A stretch of DNA of 64,000 bases, from assembly GCA_916613615.1 (NCBI GenBank), contig OU744735.1:41303468-41367467 (forward strand), given 5' to 3'. The notes below the pieces were generated by a model that searched no databases, was not told the origin of the DNA, and saw nothing but the letters and a program-made list of their open reading frames with translations. The translations under genes and the position numbers were made by a program. The DNA comes from Steromphala cineraria. Its lineage: Eukaryota > Mollusca > Gastropoda > Trochida > Trochidae. The stretch's first letter is position 1. Every line of letters begins with the position of its first letter. Positions 46,346 to 59,449 of the stretch are shown in pieces.

Positions 46346-48816
46346 ATCATCATAAAAACTAGAGTCGAGATACGTGTTTTCACATCTTTTGGTATGAACA
46401 GACTTACTATTTTCATTTATAGGCAAATAAGCATGCATTTCAATCTATGAATGACGGAATAGAAATTATTTTTTGGAAAATCAATTTGTCTAGACACATT
46501 TGTTTAGACTTTGATAACTAGAGGCCGATTTAATGTCGTAGTATAGATCTATCCAAAGAGTTCTCAATTCGTTATGTTGACTGCATTTCAGGTTATTGAA
46601 ATGTCTATAAAGACATTCCCTCGTGATTCCTCTCTTCAACACACTTTCAAAACTTCAAAGTGTATTCTATCTGACTTCAAACTGTTTTGTTTCTCGTAGG
46701 TTACAAGATTTACTGAGGAAGAGAAAATCAAGTGATACAACAATTTGTCCATTTGGGAATCTTTCTTTCTGTTGATGTAAATATTCTGTACTCATTCCTG
46801 TTATTTTTAAACTTGCTAATAAATATTCAGTTGAATGAAATACAGGAATGAATTTACATTTAAAGCCGACCAGCGCAGGAACTAAGTGAGAAGGTAGTGT
46901 TAGTTGGTAGCAAAGAGTGATATTTTAGGACAATTCCTTTTCATCTCAAAATATATTAACATTTTTTCTCGTTTACATGTACGTAGTATTGATAAGGTAG
47001 TCATATTGATCATACAAACATCTGTTCCTCACATTTCTCTCAGAAGTCGACGAACATGAGATAAAATGAGGTTACACGTCCCAACACAGGAAAGGTTCAA
47101 GTGACTATTACAAGATAACCAAACATTATATGACAAAATATGAACATTGTATGTCTAGAATTGATATGTATTTTTTCTCATCTTTCGAGTTCTTTCCTTA
47201 CTTAATAATCAAAATAAGTGCAAGTCTGTTAAATGTCAGCCTACCTATTTGACATCTGTGTCCTTTTTTCCACATCTTTCGAATTATTTGCTTGATCATT
47301 ACAGGCCCGGCCCGTAGGAACAAAGACGGAAAGACACAAAGTGCATATATACATTTTTATTCTTTAAGGCAAACAGCTCTTGTTTTATGAACCGCCTTAG
47401 CTTCTAATTTACGTTGAATTATTATATGGGGGAGGGAATCATTGCAGAAGCGACCGTAAAATATCCTTTGCTTTGCTTTGGTTGTTAATCGGCATACTCT
47501 CAGTGTTGTTGTGTGAGCGCTCGGATCATAATATTTGACGTAGAATAGTTTAATGCAGAAGTATGCAATCTCAAACACTTCAATTTTAACAGAAAACCAT
47601 GAATCATATAGTAGGAATATGGGTGTTTGAAGAGGAATATTAAACCATAATGAGCATATTGAAATTATGTATATTTGTGTATATGAATATAATTTGCTTG
47701 AAGTATCTAATGATTATATATTCATGTTAGGAAAATTCTTATACAAGGTGTTTTGGATACGAGAATAAATCTTGCGTATGTGTAGTTTTCATGTATTATA
47801 TATTTAATGTATCGAATTATTGGCCTTGCAACAAAAAAACAAATGAATTGGATTGTAACCATGAATGTAGTGACCAGATCTGACATAAAACTTGAAAAAA
47901 TGATTAAATACAAAACGTATAGGGAATACATTTTCAAATTAGAAAGAATCTTTTTTGGACAAAGACTGAAACATTATAAATGAATTCAGGATTAATTTGA
48001 CATATGCAAATTATTTCAACTTACTACTTTGAAAATCGAATGGTTATAAGGCGTAGTTATCAGTAGCCACTGCAATCTGTTATCTCTAGAATTGGTCTGA
48101 AAGCGTTTGGATTGGTAGGAGACATCTTCCTCATATCAAGTGGTGAAAGGATAACCTGACGGCTGAAGTGACACGGACTTGTGTAACGTCGTGAAGAAAA
48201 TTTTGATCCTATTTTACAGAAATTGATTTACAGTCGCACCTTACGTTTAAGCTAATTACTACGAAATTCATTTGAAATTTTATCAAAAACAAAACTTTTT
48301 AAAAGTTATTAAACATGTTTTATGTTTGTGTGTTTACGGGGGATAACCAATTCATTTGAGGTGGATAAAGTATTTTATTCAAAATAAGAAGTTTAAGTGG
48401 TCAATCAGCGCCACACGCAGCGGCTTCCTTCGAGTACGGCAACAAAACAGTGACTACGCGAGCGCTAATGACGTCATTATCCTTGACAACGTTAAGTGGT
48501 TTTCTGTTAGAATCATCTATTTGATTGATAGGGATGTCTCAGTCTATGTTGTCATCAAGTGATTGAATCACACGTTTTAAACGGTATGATATTAATAGCT
48601 GTGTTGGAGAAAGTGAGAAATATATTTGATGGACACCCAATAATAGATTTACCTTTGCTCATGGCTAAATTTATTTCAAATACCAAGAAGCAAAACCCCT
48701 GACTAAGACGAGTTAATTTTTGTTGCCGGAAGTTAGGACATTTTACAAAGTGCAATACGCTTAGACAAAGAGTTCATGATTAAAATCGTCATGGTAGAAT
48801 GAAGATAATTATTCCT

Positions 48817-48964
48817 GTCAATTAGGAGATAAACCTAGTGTGTTTGAAAATCAGAGACATGTTATACGCTGCGCGTTCGGTTTCAATTTAAAATTTACTC
48901 ACTTTCAATCCAGTAAAACATGTCTCTGATTTTCAAACACACTAGGTTTATCTCCTAATTAACA
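48817..48964. repeat. Long hairpin, copy in unit 4
   Basis: Second copy of the hairpin at 40,137-40,284, with arms 48,817-48,864 and 48,916-48,964. It has a few base changes in the arms and loop, as expected from duplication of the whole unit. Confidence 0.85.
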
Positions 48965-50529
48965 GTATGTCTATACTTCCCGACGTTGTTGCATAGATAA
49001 TAGATTATCAAAACTGCGTAAATTAAATTAACATAATAACTAATACCTTATCGATAAAAGTATTTATTTTGTCTTCTAATGCACAATATATATTAATGAA
49101 TAGTTCAATAAATATACCTTTAAAAAGACTAAGGTATTTTTATGTGAGGTATAAAACCTTTGTTCATGATATACATTCTTGAGGTTGAATGTTGAAAGGC
49201 CATCACTTACAACAAAAGCTCTTCTTGTACAATACAATCATATTTTTGCTTCTTGTTAAAGTGTATAAAAAAGACCGAACAGTAAACAATAAAATGCATA
49301 TAGCAATGAGATATATAAGGGCTCAACGTTTCTGCTCAAAAATGTTTTGGCTATGTTATCTTCAGACATATTTCGGTTTATTTTTAAAAAAAGATTGAGG
49401 ACATAAAAAAGCTTTTTCGTAAAAGTTCTTCTGATCAAACTTTTAAAACAGTTAGAAAGTTGTTAGAAAAACTCGTAAAAACTGCAAATTGAAGTTCGCT
49501 CATATCTGTCAGTAAAGCATTTCTTCAATAAAAAAATATCGCATGTTTCTCTCATCAAAGTTGATATTGTCCATATATATCATACATAAACTGGAATGTA
49601 ATCAGTGAAAAGAGGTCTGTCACATATAATGAAGTCCACAATAGACTTATGTGAAACGTTTGACACATTTAAAACTGCTTATGTTACTATTATTATTGGA
49701 TTATCATAATGACAGAACGTCTTGTTAATATACGTTAAAGTGATACAGAGTATCCTTTTTAAAATTTTATTTGGTTTTGATAAACAACAAAATATCTATT
49801 ATGCTGATTGAAGTTCATCTCATCACTGGATTTGCAAATATATCCATTTATGCATGATATCTCTAAAATCCTTGATTTTATGGAAAATTCAAGAAAACAT
49901 CTCAAATACGTTTAATATTCGAAATTATGCATCCAATTATTCTACCTATTAGTTACAATACCTAACAAACACTATCAAATCGAATATATCTTCCTGCCAG
50001 CTTATGACAAAGTTTCAAAATTACGTTTGGCAAATTTGCGCGTGCCACTCGAGCCACATTGTCCGGTTTTCGATCAAAATCCCGACTTCAAATGGCCGTA
50101 TTTTCACTTAAATGTACTGATTGACCTTTAACTTGTTATTTTCAGTAACAGTTGGTGGTTCCTGATGTAATAACATCGATTTCAAAATTTTACATATGTG
50201 ATCCTATCAACACTGTATAAAATAGATTGGAAATCTAGCCTGTCCTGAAAATTCATTGGTCAATTCCTTTGGGAAATTTAAGAAAAATATTGAAAAGTTA
50301 CCAGTCCTGACCAAAAAATAACCAGTCATGGCAAAAAGTAGCCAGTTCAAGGACTGGCTGACGGGCAATATTTTAAACACTGCTATCAACATACTCTCTG
50401 TCTCAAAAAAACAAATACTTGTCTACTGAAGGTTTCACAATCATGAATATGTTAGGTACAGAGTGAATCATAAAGTTTTCTTTGGTTTTTAGAAGTGGTT
50501 AACATGACTAAATTATACTTCGTGTATTA

Positions 50530-51357
50530 TGATCAGATTTTTGTGTATGCAACAATAAAATGGATATAATAACAAGAAGTGAAACCGATGGTTCAAAGTT
50601 TCTGAATAGAAGTGGGAAAGTGGGAAGTGACGCTACAAGCACTTTTACCCTGGTCTAACCCAAGCTGACATATTTAGCTAGAAGGTCACCACTTACACAA
50701 CTCTTTCCCAGGTACCCATTTCCTGCTGGGTGAACAGAGGGACATTTTGAAAAAAGTTTCTTGCCCAAGGTGACACCAAAAGTCTCTCAAATTGTGTCTC
50801 AGTGTGATTAGCTTTTTGTGTATGCAACATTAAAATGGATATAATAACAAGAAGTGAAACCGATGGTTCAACGTTTCTGAATAGAAGTGGGAAAGTGCGA
50901 AGTGGCCCTACAAGCACTTTTACCCTGGTCTAACCCAAGCTGACATATTTAGCTAGAAGGTCACCGCTTACACAACTCTTTACCAGGTACCAATTTCCTG
51001 CTGGGTGATCAGAGGTACATTTTGAATAAAGTTTCTTGACCAAGGTGACACCAAAAGTCTCTCAAATTGTGTCTCAGTGTGATTAGCTTTTTGTGTATGC
51101 AACATTAAAATGGATATAATAACAAGAAGTGAAACCGATGGTTCAACGTTTCTGAATAGAAGTGGGAAAGTGCGAAGTGGCCCTACAAGCACTTTTACCC
51201 TGGTCTAACCCAAGCTGACATATTTAGCTAGAAGGTCACCGCTTACACAACTCTTTACCAGGTACCAATTTCCTGCTGGGTGATCAGAGGTACATTTTGA
51301 ATAAAGTTTCTTGACCAAGGTGACACCAAAAGTCTCTCAAATTGTATCTCAGTGTGA
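50530..51357. repeat. 275-bp tandem repeat, three copies (unit 4)
   Basis: Same family as 41,780-42,590, with starts near 50,539, 50,818 and 51,091. Copies two and three share private changes (CAACATTAAAATGG, GTGCGAAGTGGCCC), so they arose by recent amplification or conversion within this array. Confidence 0.88.
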
Positions 51358-54300
51358 AGCAGGGAACTCTCAATTTATTCAGCATTGAGCGGGTAACCCA
51401 CTCATCAAGCGCTGTTGCTGAACTATGCTGATAGCGGTCGACTAAGCATTGTACAAGACCACATGCCAAAACGTGTATCACGTGTTTCTTTACAAATGCG
51501 AAATACCACCGCTAATGGCTTAAATATTGACCAAGCGGCATTAACTCACTCACTCACTCACTCACAAATGAGAAAATAAGGTTCTTAGAGTATTTTATCT
51601 ATGTGTATCATAGGAAACAGAACGCATCGTTATCGGTGAACAAGAAAACGCCAGTACTTTTTCTTCAAAAATATTCAAAACATTTGTAGAGTTTCAAAGG
51701 AACTCAATCATCTAAAACAATGTTTCCTACTTTTTCCAGGAAGATGTGTTTATCATAAATCTATGAGAAAAACTAATTTTCCACAAATATTACTGTCTTC
51801 AAAAAACTTTACCTACCCTCTTCTCTTAAAAACACGTTTCAATTATGGAAAAATTACAATTTACAAAACAATGTGTTTTATATGCTGTCAATGTATGTTT
51901 TCATTACAATACAATCATGTTAATTGAAGAGCCATCAATTTCATTTGCATAGGTTTGCGACTAAATACGTACCAATTTCTCAGTTTCAGGTGAGACTTTA
52001 GAAAGACTTCTATAATAAATACATAACGTAAGCATTAGTCAGTGACTAGTAAATCATAAATTGAAACTGAATCTGTTTGGTTGACTACGATGTTTGCCAG
52101 TGGATATGTGGCTCAATACACTGCCAGACAAAAGAATGAAGACACAACAAGAGTGAAATCGTTGTTCAAAGAATACTTTTATGTGTTTTTAATTCTTGTT
52201 TAATAATGGAATTTTGTACCGCTTAATTTGTTCCAAAATTAGTTTAGTAAGATCTCATTTGTTCATCAACAAAGAAGATAATATTCCATGTGAAAACCAG
52301 TAAACGTGTTGATTTTTTTACATATTGGCAACATTTTTATGATATTTTAAGATAGTATAATTTCTAATTCCTACCCCTGTCAACATTAAACAAAGATATT
52401 TTTTCAAAAACACATTCACCAGATACAACAATATCTTAATAAAACCACTGCAAATATGTGTTATTGTAAACGAGCAATGATCTAAAATAACACATGTCTC
52501 TTAGATATTCAGTAACTGTGGTGTGTACTTTCTTTTGCCTGGCGGTTTATAATAACCGTAGTGTTATTTAAAAAAATTATAGCGAATTTTACCTTGAGAG
52601 GTATTTTTTAAAATTGACAAAAGATACCTTACAAGAAGGATTCTACAGTTTTATGAATCTCAATATTAATATGATCAAATTCCCTTAAGATTTCATTGGA
52701 ATTGTTTCATTGAGTTCATTAACGGCCCATTTAACTTCCACCAAAAAGACCGGACAGATACATTGTGGGAAGATCAGAACATCATTTGAGCATCGACTTG
52801 ATTGTCAGAGTTCACTTCCTTTACTCACTGAACGGTCTTTTTAATTTTTACATTGACAGGTCATGCAAAAACTTAAAAGCTGCCAAATATTTAACTTTCG
52901 GATTTATAACGCTATTTTTGCGTTTCTCTGCTAACATTGTATTGTTGAAAATGACATAAATGGTGTAAGCTTCAATTAAAAGAACGAATTTTTACTCCAA
53001 ATTTTGTTATAACACATCATTCAGGAGAAGTAATAGTTTGTTAACGTCAGTCATAATGTCATTTAGCGACGTTGATTTGCAAGTGCTAATGAAGCAGCAG
53101 AAAATACTAAACTTAAAGGGACATCACTGAAGAAAGATTTTGATTGACTTGCACATAAAATCTGGACTCATCAAATGCTGATCTTACAGGATTTTTCCAT
53201 TTCATCTAGGTTGAAATCGTGTAATATGCCATTATCCATACACCGTTGCAGCTGTAATTCCCAGTGCAAAGTTTTTAAAATATTATATGACGTTTCATCG
53301 TTACTCTATCCCTTTTTCTCTTTTGCTGTGCACTTAATCTCTAACTTGTGAAAATAGCATAATTTGGTGTTACCGTTTACACAGAAAATACGTTAGTGAC
53401 AGTAAAGGGTTTGCAAAAGAGAATTTTACATGAAATTCCTATTATCAGGAACGTCAACTGCACAGAATAAAATTTCATTTTGATTTATTTATGTTTCTAA
53501 AATTGTCTAAATAACATATATGATATTAAAAAGATTAATAGAATATTACCTTCAATATCATAATAATACAAATTTTCTTTGTAAATTGTATATATGTGGA
53601 TAATTACCATTGTTCGGGGATTAGCTATCCTTACAGAAATTGCAGTCCAATTATTATAAACTATTGGAAAACTTGAATATCGATACATAATTGGATGAAT
53701 AAAAAATATGTTATTCTTTAACTCTGTTTTGTCTTTCCAGGATTGGTTTCAAATGCCTTCCGTTCTATTTGCAGATATAACTACATAGTATTGGTAGGTT
53801 CCATGAGTGTGGTTCGGAACTCAATTGCATGTCACATAAGCATAGCAGTCAACAAAAAGGGCATCCAGCCTTCTTTATACTATGTAACTATGAGTGTTGA
53901 AATCGAGAGGTCGTCTCAAAACTCTTTTTTAGGCAGCAGAACAGAATGACTCAGGGGCTTGTGTTGGAAAGATGAAAATATTGATCTTATTAACGAAGCA
54001 TTACACATTTATATTTTTTTTTTCGCCTTTTAATTTTATGCTTTTATTATCATAAAAATTAGAGTCGTTTTCTGACATCTTTTGGTATGAACAGACTTAC
54101 AATTTTCATTTATAGACAAATAAGCATGCTTTTCAATCTATGAATGACGGAATAGAAAATTTTTTTTGGAAAAATCAATTTGTCTAGACACATTTGTTTA
54201 GACTTTGATAACTAGAGGCCGATTTAATGTCGCAGTATAGATCTAACCAAAGAGTTCTCACTTCATCATGTTTACTGCTTTACAGGTTCTTGATATTACT

Positions 54301-54575
54301 ACAAAGACATTCCCTCGTGGTTCCACTCTTCAATACACTTTCAAAACTTCAAAGTCTATTCTATCTGACTTCAAACTGTTTAGTTTCTCGTAGGTTACAA
54401 TATTTACTGATAAAGAGAAAATCAAGTGATACAACAATTTGTCTATTTGGGAATCTTTCTTTCAGTTGATATAGATATTCTGTACTTAAAGTGAGAAATA
54501 GTGGTGGGTGGTAGCAAGGAGCTATATTATATTACCTTATATTTCTCTCAGCAGTCGACAGACGTGAGATAAATA

Positions 54576-54937
54576 GAGGATATTATATGAGTGTCCATGA
54601 CATACTATGTTTACGACACGAGTGCCTAAATATTAGTATTTCCCGAGCGAGAGCGAGGGATATACTGATATTTAGGCACGAGTGTCGTAAACATAGTATG
54701 TCATGGGCACTCATATAATATTATGTTTATTGACGAAATCCCAAATTTGACGAAAATAGTCAAAAACTACATCTCAGCATAGGCCGACTAGCCGCCGTCG
54801 ACCCGTATAGATTGTGATATCATAGGTGAACCGTGACGTCAAAGCATTGTTTATAACGTGACGTCACAATGAAAAAGTGATAGTTTGCCCTAGGGCAACA
54901 TATGAAAAATATTAACCTCGATATGACTGCCCTCGTA
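54576..54937. mobile_element. Fold-back insertion in unit 4
   Basis: The unit sequence breaks after ACGTGAGATAAA (compare 38,354) and resumes at GAGGTTACGCGTCCCAACACAGG (54,938). The approximately 360-bp insert starts with a 142-bp near-perfect palindrome and also holds two GTGACGTCA motifs (about 54,832 and 54,859). No ORF belongs to it. It resembles the shared insertion at 39,590-40,285 in layout, not in arm sequence. Confidence 0.6.
54580..54721. repeat. 142-bp near-perfect palindrome
   Basis: Both halves read as reverse complements from ATATTATATGAGTG at the left end to CACTCATATAATAT at the right end, with about four differences. The centre (about 54,644-54,658) is CGAGCGAGAGCGAGG. An ACACGAGTG motif occurs in each half. 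The perfection of the arms suggests a young element or ongoing correction. Confidence 0.92.
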
Positions 54938-55464
54938 GATGAGGTTACGCGTCCCAACACAGGAAAAGTTAAAGCGAATATTTCAAGATAACCAAACATC
55001 GTATTGTCACAAACGATGAATATTATATCAATCCTCATCTTTCGACTTTTTTCTTGATATTTAACATAAATGTAGGTCTGTTCGATGTCAAGAAACTTAT
55101 TTGACATCTGTGTCCCTTTGTCCTCAACTTTCGAATTATTTGTTTGATCATTACAGGCCCTGCCCGTAGGAACGAAGACGGAAAGAAACAAAGTGCATAT
55201 ATAGATTCTTATTTCTTAAGGCAAACGGGTCTTGTTTTATGAACCGCCTTTGTTTCTAATTTACGTTGAATCATAATATGGGGGCGGAAATTATTGCAGA
55301 AGCGACCGTAAAATATCCCATAATCCAGGCAGAAGCTTTTGTTCAACATGTTTAACATAGAATAGTTTAAAGGGACAGTAGCACGTTTTTAGGGGGAATA
55401 TAAGGTGGTGTCAGGAACATGAAAATAAATGGTTCCAAATGAAAGACAATGTATTTAAACTAAA

Positions 55465-55475
55465 GAAGCAGTAAT
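55465..55475 (+). repeat. Target site duplication of the LINE (left)
   Basis: GAAGCAGTAAT here recurs at 61,836-61,846 on the other side of the LINE. An 11-bp perfect duplication next to the poly(T) side on the left and the 5' UTR side on the right is what target-primed reverse transcription leaves. Confidence 0.8.
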
Positions 55476-55711
55476 TTATTTTTTTTTTTTCACTTTTACA
55501 ATCAATGCGACGTCATCGCCGTCGCTAAGTTACTTTTTTTTTTTTTTTTCCCCATATTTTGTGATACAGGCATTTACATCATTCAAAAGAAACATATAAC
55601 ATATAGTTTCACATATATACATTCATAGTTAATATGTACAAATTCAGAAGGTGGCCGATTTATTTTCCAAGTAGTAAATGTAATAATGACCAATATTTAA
55701 AAAACATTTCT

Positions 55712-58700
55712 TCAGATTCTGTTGACAAAAATACATATCTTGTAGTAGCGTCTAATTTCACGCTTTATGTATTCTAACTTGGGTATAAAACCTTTCATAC
55801 TGCATCTATAAATATATTGTTTGACGAGTAAAATGATTGCATTAACAGGATTATTGTTTTTTCCTTTCATTCCCAAAATGATTATTTTGTTTGTAAATTT
55901 AAGTTTCAATTGTACTGAGTTCAACCATGATTCTATTTCGTTCCATAATCTATAAATAGGTTCACAATCCCATAAAATGTGATTAATTGTTTCAACTTCA
56001 ATTTCACAAAATGAACATAATGGTGATGGTTCATATCCAATTTTATAAAGAAACTGTTTTGTTGGAAGGATATTATGTATAATTCTGAATTGCAACCATT
56101 TTAAATCTGTACTTTTCGAGCATTTATTGGCAATGATATTAACAATTTTCCAATCATTCTCTTCGAGATCAATTTGTAGAACTTTTTCCCATTTTGAATA
56201 ACTTGGCAAGCGGATAAATTTCGAGTTTAATAGAGTGGCATATAGTGTTTTGCTCCCAATAATTGTGTCAATCTTTGAAATATTAAAAGGATAAATAGGA
56301 TCAAGCAACTTCCTTTTGAATTTGTGTATATTCAAGGATCGAATATATGTCATTATAGCTCTTTTCACCGATTCATAAGTCAGAAAATTAGTCTTGATAG
56401 AAAACGTATTGGAAAATTCTTCATATGTTAACAGTCTTCCTTCATCATGAAGTAAATCATTCACAAATATAACACTTTTCTTATACCAATCATAATACAG
56501 AAATGGATGTTTATCAATTAGAATATTGTCGTTGTTCCAAAGTGATTGACATTGTAAATCTTCTTCACTTATAATTTCTTTTTTACTCATACATATGAAG
56601 TCTGACCATTCGAAAAGAATGTCTTTCCAAAACAGGTTTGATAAAGAAGAGATCAACCTAGTTCGTATGAAACTACTATCCAATAGTAAAAAGGGAGTTT
56701 TGATCTTTAGTTGATTGTTGAAAAGATATGTCCATTTAAGGTCATTTCCGCTTAATCTTTTTATCCATTTTAATTTTTGTGATGATATAATCTTTCTTAT
56801 GTTTGGAGTTTTTATCCCTCCGTGCTCTGGGTTTAAAATCATAACATCTCTTTTAACCTTATCTGGTTTGTTTTTCCATATGAAATTAAAACATTTTTTC
56901 TGCAATCTTTTAATAACGCATTTTTTCGGGTTTGGTAAAGATGAGAAAAGGTGGTTAAGCTTTGGCAATAAAAGTGATTTAAGCACTGTGTTTCTTCCAT
57001 ATGGAGTTAAAGTACGAGCTGACCAAATATTCATTTGCCTTTCAATTTGACATAGCTTTTCATTGTAGTTTTTTTCTACCATTTGCTCTAGATCAATATC
57101 AAACTGTATACCTAAAAGAGTAAAGTTTGTTTGTGACCAGTTGAAATTCCATTCTTTACACATCTTGTATCGGGTTCTCTTTTTGGAACCTATCCATATA
57201 AGTTTAGTTGTATCTACATTGACTTTCAATCCTGAAAAACGGGCAAAAAATTCTAGAGTATTTAACGCTGAGTAAAGGCTTTTTTCCGATCCATCTAGTG
57301 TAAGCGTTGTATCGTCTGCAAACTGTGAAAGAAGATATTCTATATTTCCAAGTTTAATTCCTTTTATGTTTTTGTTATTTCGTATCATGATACCCAAGAT
57401 TTCGACACGTAGCAGAAAAATATACGGCGCTATAGGGTCTCCCTGGCGGCATCCCCGACTTATTTTAAAAGGATTAGACGCGAATCCATTAACCAAGACT
57501 CTCGATTCAATATCATTGTAGAATGTTTCTATCCACTGTGTAATACTTGGTCCAAAATTAAAGAACTTTAAGACTTTACTGAGGTAATTTCTGTCTACTG
57601 AATCGAAGGCTTTTTCAAAATCAATTAGAAGCAGTAAGCCTGGTATCTGACAAGTTTCAGTATATTCCATTAGATCATAGATAAGTCGTGTTACCTCGCC
57701 AATATATCTTCCTGTGACGAAGCCTTTTTGATCTTCATTTATGATGCTAGGTAGTATCTTTTTAATTCTGTTTGCAATTGCGGCGGCACCAATTTTATAT
57801 GAAGTATTAAGAAGAGAGATTGGGCGCCAGTTTTTCAAAAAATTCTTAGACTTATTAGCTTTTGGAATGCAGGTTATCAATCCTTGTTTCTGAGAAATTG
57901 ACAAATTACCATTTTCATAGCCAAAGTTAAGCGAATTAAGAAGGAAATCCCCTAGATCTTTCCAGAAGAATTTAAGAAATTCCGTTGTGAAACCATCAGG
58001 ACCTGGACTTTTTTCATTTTTCATCTTCTTAAGTGCATACGATAGTTCGCTCAATTTTAATTTTCCTTCAAGGTCACATTTTTCTTGTTCATTTAAGACA
58101 GGTATATCTTCAGTTTTAAATAATTGTTTAAGATTGATATCAGTTTGTTCTTGTGCAGTGTATAATCTTTCGTAAAAAAGTTTTGTTTCTTCAAGTAATT
58201 GTTCACTTTCTGTTATAGTGGTTCCGTCATATTTTTCTAAAACAGTAAATGATTTATTCAAAAAATTTCTTGATTCTAATTTCAAAAAGTATTTTGTTGG
58301 TTTTTCCCCTTTTTCGATCCAATTTGCTTTTGATCTTATCAGTATTCCGTTTATTTTATGATTTGCAATTTCATCTAAGTCCTGTTTCAAAACGTTAATT
58401 TCGTCAAGCAATTTCTGTTTTAAGTCATCGTTTTCAGTCAAATCTAGTTTCTTTTCTAATTCTAAAAGTCTCGACTCAAATGTCTTTTCCTTTTTATTTA
58501 TGATCTTCTTTTTAGTTGACGAATAGTATATTGTCTTGCCCCTGATCATGAGGAGTAATGTTTCCCAAAGTAACTGATCATCGATTGAATATTTGTTTGA
58601 TTCAGTATCTGAAATTTTGTATTGTTCTAACGTTGATTTTATAGTTTCTTTCACTAATGTTACGTATTTTCTATCTTTTAGAAGGGAATTATTAAATTTC

Positions 58701-59449
58701 CAAAAGCCCTTTACTCTTGCTAGGGTAGAGCATGTTAAAGACATGGTTATTACTGAGTGGTCAAAGTTTATGCTTGGGAGAATATCACTACTATTGACTG
58801 AAGATAACAAACCATGTGAAATCAGGAAAAAATCTAATCTTGCCTGTTTTAGTGGTGTGGGTTGCCGCCAGGTGAAACGTTTCGAATCGTAGTTCAGTTC
58901 ACGCCAAGGGTCTTTTAGATCAAAATTATCTATCATTTCGAAAACTTTTTCCCTTGCTTTAGGGTTGTTGATATGTTTGTAGTTGTATGTGTCCAACTGT
59001 TTATTCATAACTAGATTCCAGTCCCCACACAAACTTATTTCATCACTGTCATAACTCGTAACAATGTCCATAATATTCTGAAAGAAATCTGGATTATCCT
59101 CGTTAGGACCATATATGCTTATTACAGTATAAGTAACCTCGTTCACAAGTATCTTGAGTGCAACATAGTTTCCGAATTCATCTATATTACTCTCTAGTAG
59201 TTTAAATTCGAAGTTATTATTAAACAGTATGGCTGTTCCTCGGGCATTACTTTTGAAACAGCTTATATAACACTCATTGTATCCCCACTGTTCTTTTATC
59301 TTTTGAATTTGATCGGCAGTAAAATGTATATCTTGTAAGCAGTATATATTACCTTTCTTCTTTCTTAAAAAGTTGAATACCTTCTTGCGCTTTAAGTTGT
59401 TATTTAAGCCCCTACAATTATGGCATAATATTTTTATAGTTTCAGTCAT
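55712..59449 (-). CDS. ORF2: LINE ORF2p: endonuclease and reverse transcriptase
   Basis: 1,245 residues, starting at the ATG at 59,449. Residues 1 to about 235 are an apurinic-type endonuclease (CHNCRGLNNN at the start, CLQDIH, SIYGPN, LCGDWN, ARLDFFLIS, SDHS-like FDHS near the end) that nicks target DNA. Residues about 245-440 are a charged linker. The reverse transcriptase spans about 450-770, with PGPDGF (about 481), LLIDFEKAFDSV, GCRQGDPIAPYIF and the catalytic FADD at about 709-712. The C-terminal part has a zf-RVT-like CX2C...HX4C cluster near 1,145 (CSFCEIE, then INHILWDC). Length and order fit L1/Tx1-clade proteins. No internal stop was seen. The 111-codon plus-strand ORF at 56,715 is its shadow. 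Confidence 0.95.
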   Translation of the reverse strand: MTETIKILCHNCRGLNNNLKRKKVFNFLRKKKGNIYCLQDIHFTADQIQKIKEQWGYNECYISCFKSNARGTAILFNNNFEFKLLESNIDEFGNYVALKILVNEVTYTVISIYGPNEDNPDFFQNIMDIVTSYDSDEISLCGDWNLVMNKQLDTYNYKHINNPKAREKVFEMIDNFDLKDPWRELNYDSKRFTWRQPTPLKQARLDFFLISHGLLSSVNSSDILPSINFDHSVITMSLTCSTLARVKGFWKFNNSLLKDRKYVTLVKETIKSTLEQYKISDTESNKYSIDDQLLWETLLLMIRGKTIYYSSTKKKIINKKEKTFESRLLELEKKLDLTENDDLKQKLLDEINVLKQDLDEIANHKINGILIRSKANWIEKGEKPTKYFLKLESRNFLNKSFTVLEKYDGTTITESEQLLEETKLFYERLYTAQEQTDINLKQLFKTEDIPVLNEQEKCDLEGKLKLSELSYALKKMKNEKSPGPDGFTTEFLKFFWKDLGDFLLNSLNFGYENGNLSISQKQGLITCIPKANKSKNFLKNWRPISLLNTSYKIGAAAIANRIKKILPSIINEDQKGFVTGRYIGEVTRLIYDLMEYTETCQIPGLLLLIDFEKAFDSVDRNYLSKVLKFFNFGPSITQWIETFYNDIESRVLVNGFASNPFKISRGCRQGDPIAPYIFLLRVEILGIMIRNNKNIKGIKLGNIEYLLSQFADDTTLTLDGSEKSLYSALNTLEFFARFSGLKVNVDTTKLIWIGSKKRTRYKMCKEWNFNWSQTNFTLLGIQFDIDLEQMVEKNYNEKLCQIERQMNIWSARTLTPYGRNTVLKSLLLPKLNHLFSSLPNPKKCVIKRLQKKCFNFIWKNKPDKVKRDVMILNPEHGGIKTPNIRKIISSQKLKWIKRLSGNDLKWTYLFNNQLKIKTPFLLLDSSFIRTRLISSLSNLFWKDILFEWSDFICMSKKEIISEEDLQCQSLWNNDNILIDKHPFLYYDWYKKSVIFVNDLLHDEGRLLTYEEFSNTFSIKTNFLTYESVKRAIMTYIRSLNIHKFKRKLLDPIYPFNISKIDTIIGSKTLYATLLNSKFIRLPSYSKWEKVLQIDLEENDWKIVNIIANKCSKSTDLKWLQFRIIHNILPTKQFLYKIGYEPSPLCSFCEIEVETINHILWDCEPIYRLWNEIESWLNSVQLKLKFTNKIIILGMKGKNNNPVNAIILLVKQYIYRCSMKGFIPKLEYIKREIRRYYKICIFVNRI

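Larger units (their letters stand above)
39136..47846 (+). repeat. Array unit 3, the fullest uninterrupted copy
   Basis: About 8.7 kb without a complete autonomous transposon. It has two blocks missing from units 1 and 2: 39,590-40,285 (with the hairpin at 40,137-40,284) and 40,893-42,905 (with the 275-bp tandem repeat). It also has a private segment at about 44,925-46,345. Outside these it parallels unit 4 closely over 39,136-42,800 and unit 2 over 42,905-47,846. No coding gene is recognised; ORFs of 60-115 codons are scattered and mostly change frame between units. Confidence 0.8.

Noticed and set aside
54820..55191. 123-codon minus-strand ORF
   Set aside because: It spans the boundary between the fold-back insertion and array-unit sequence, and has no counterpart in the other units.
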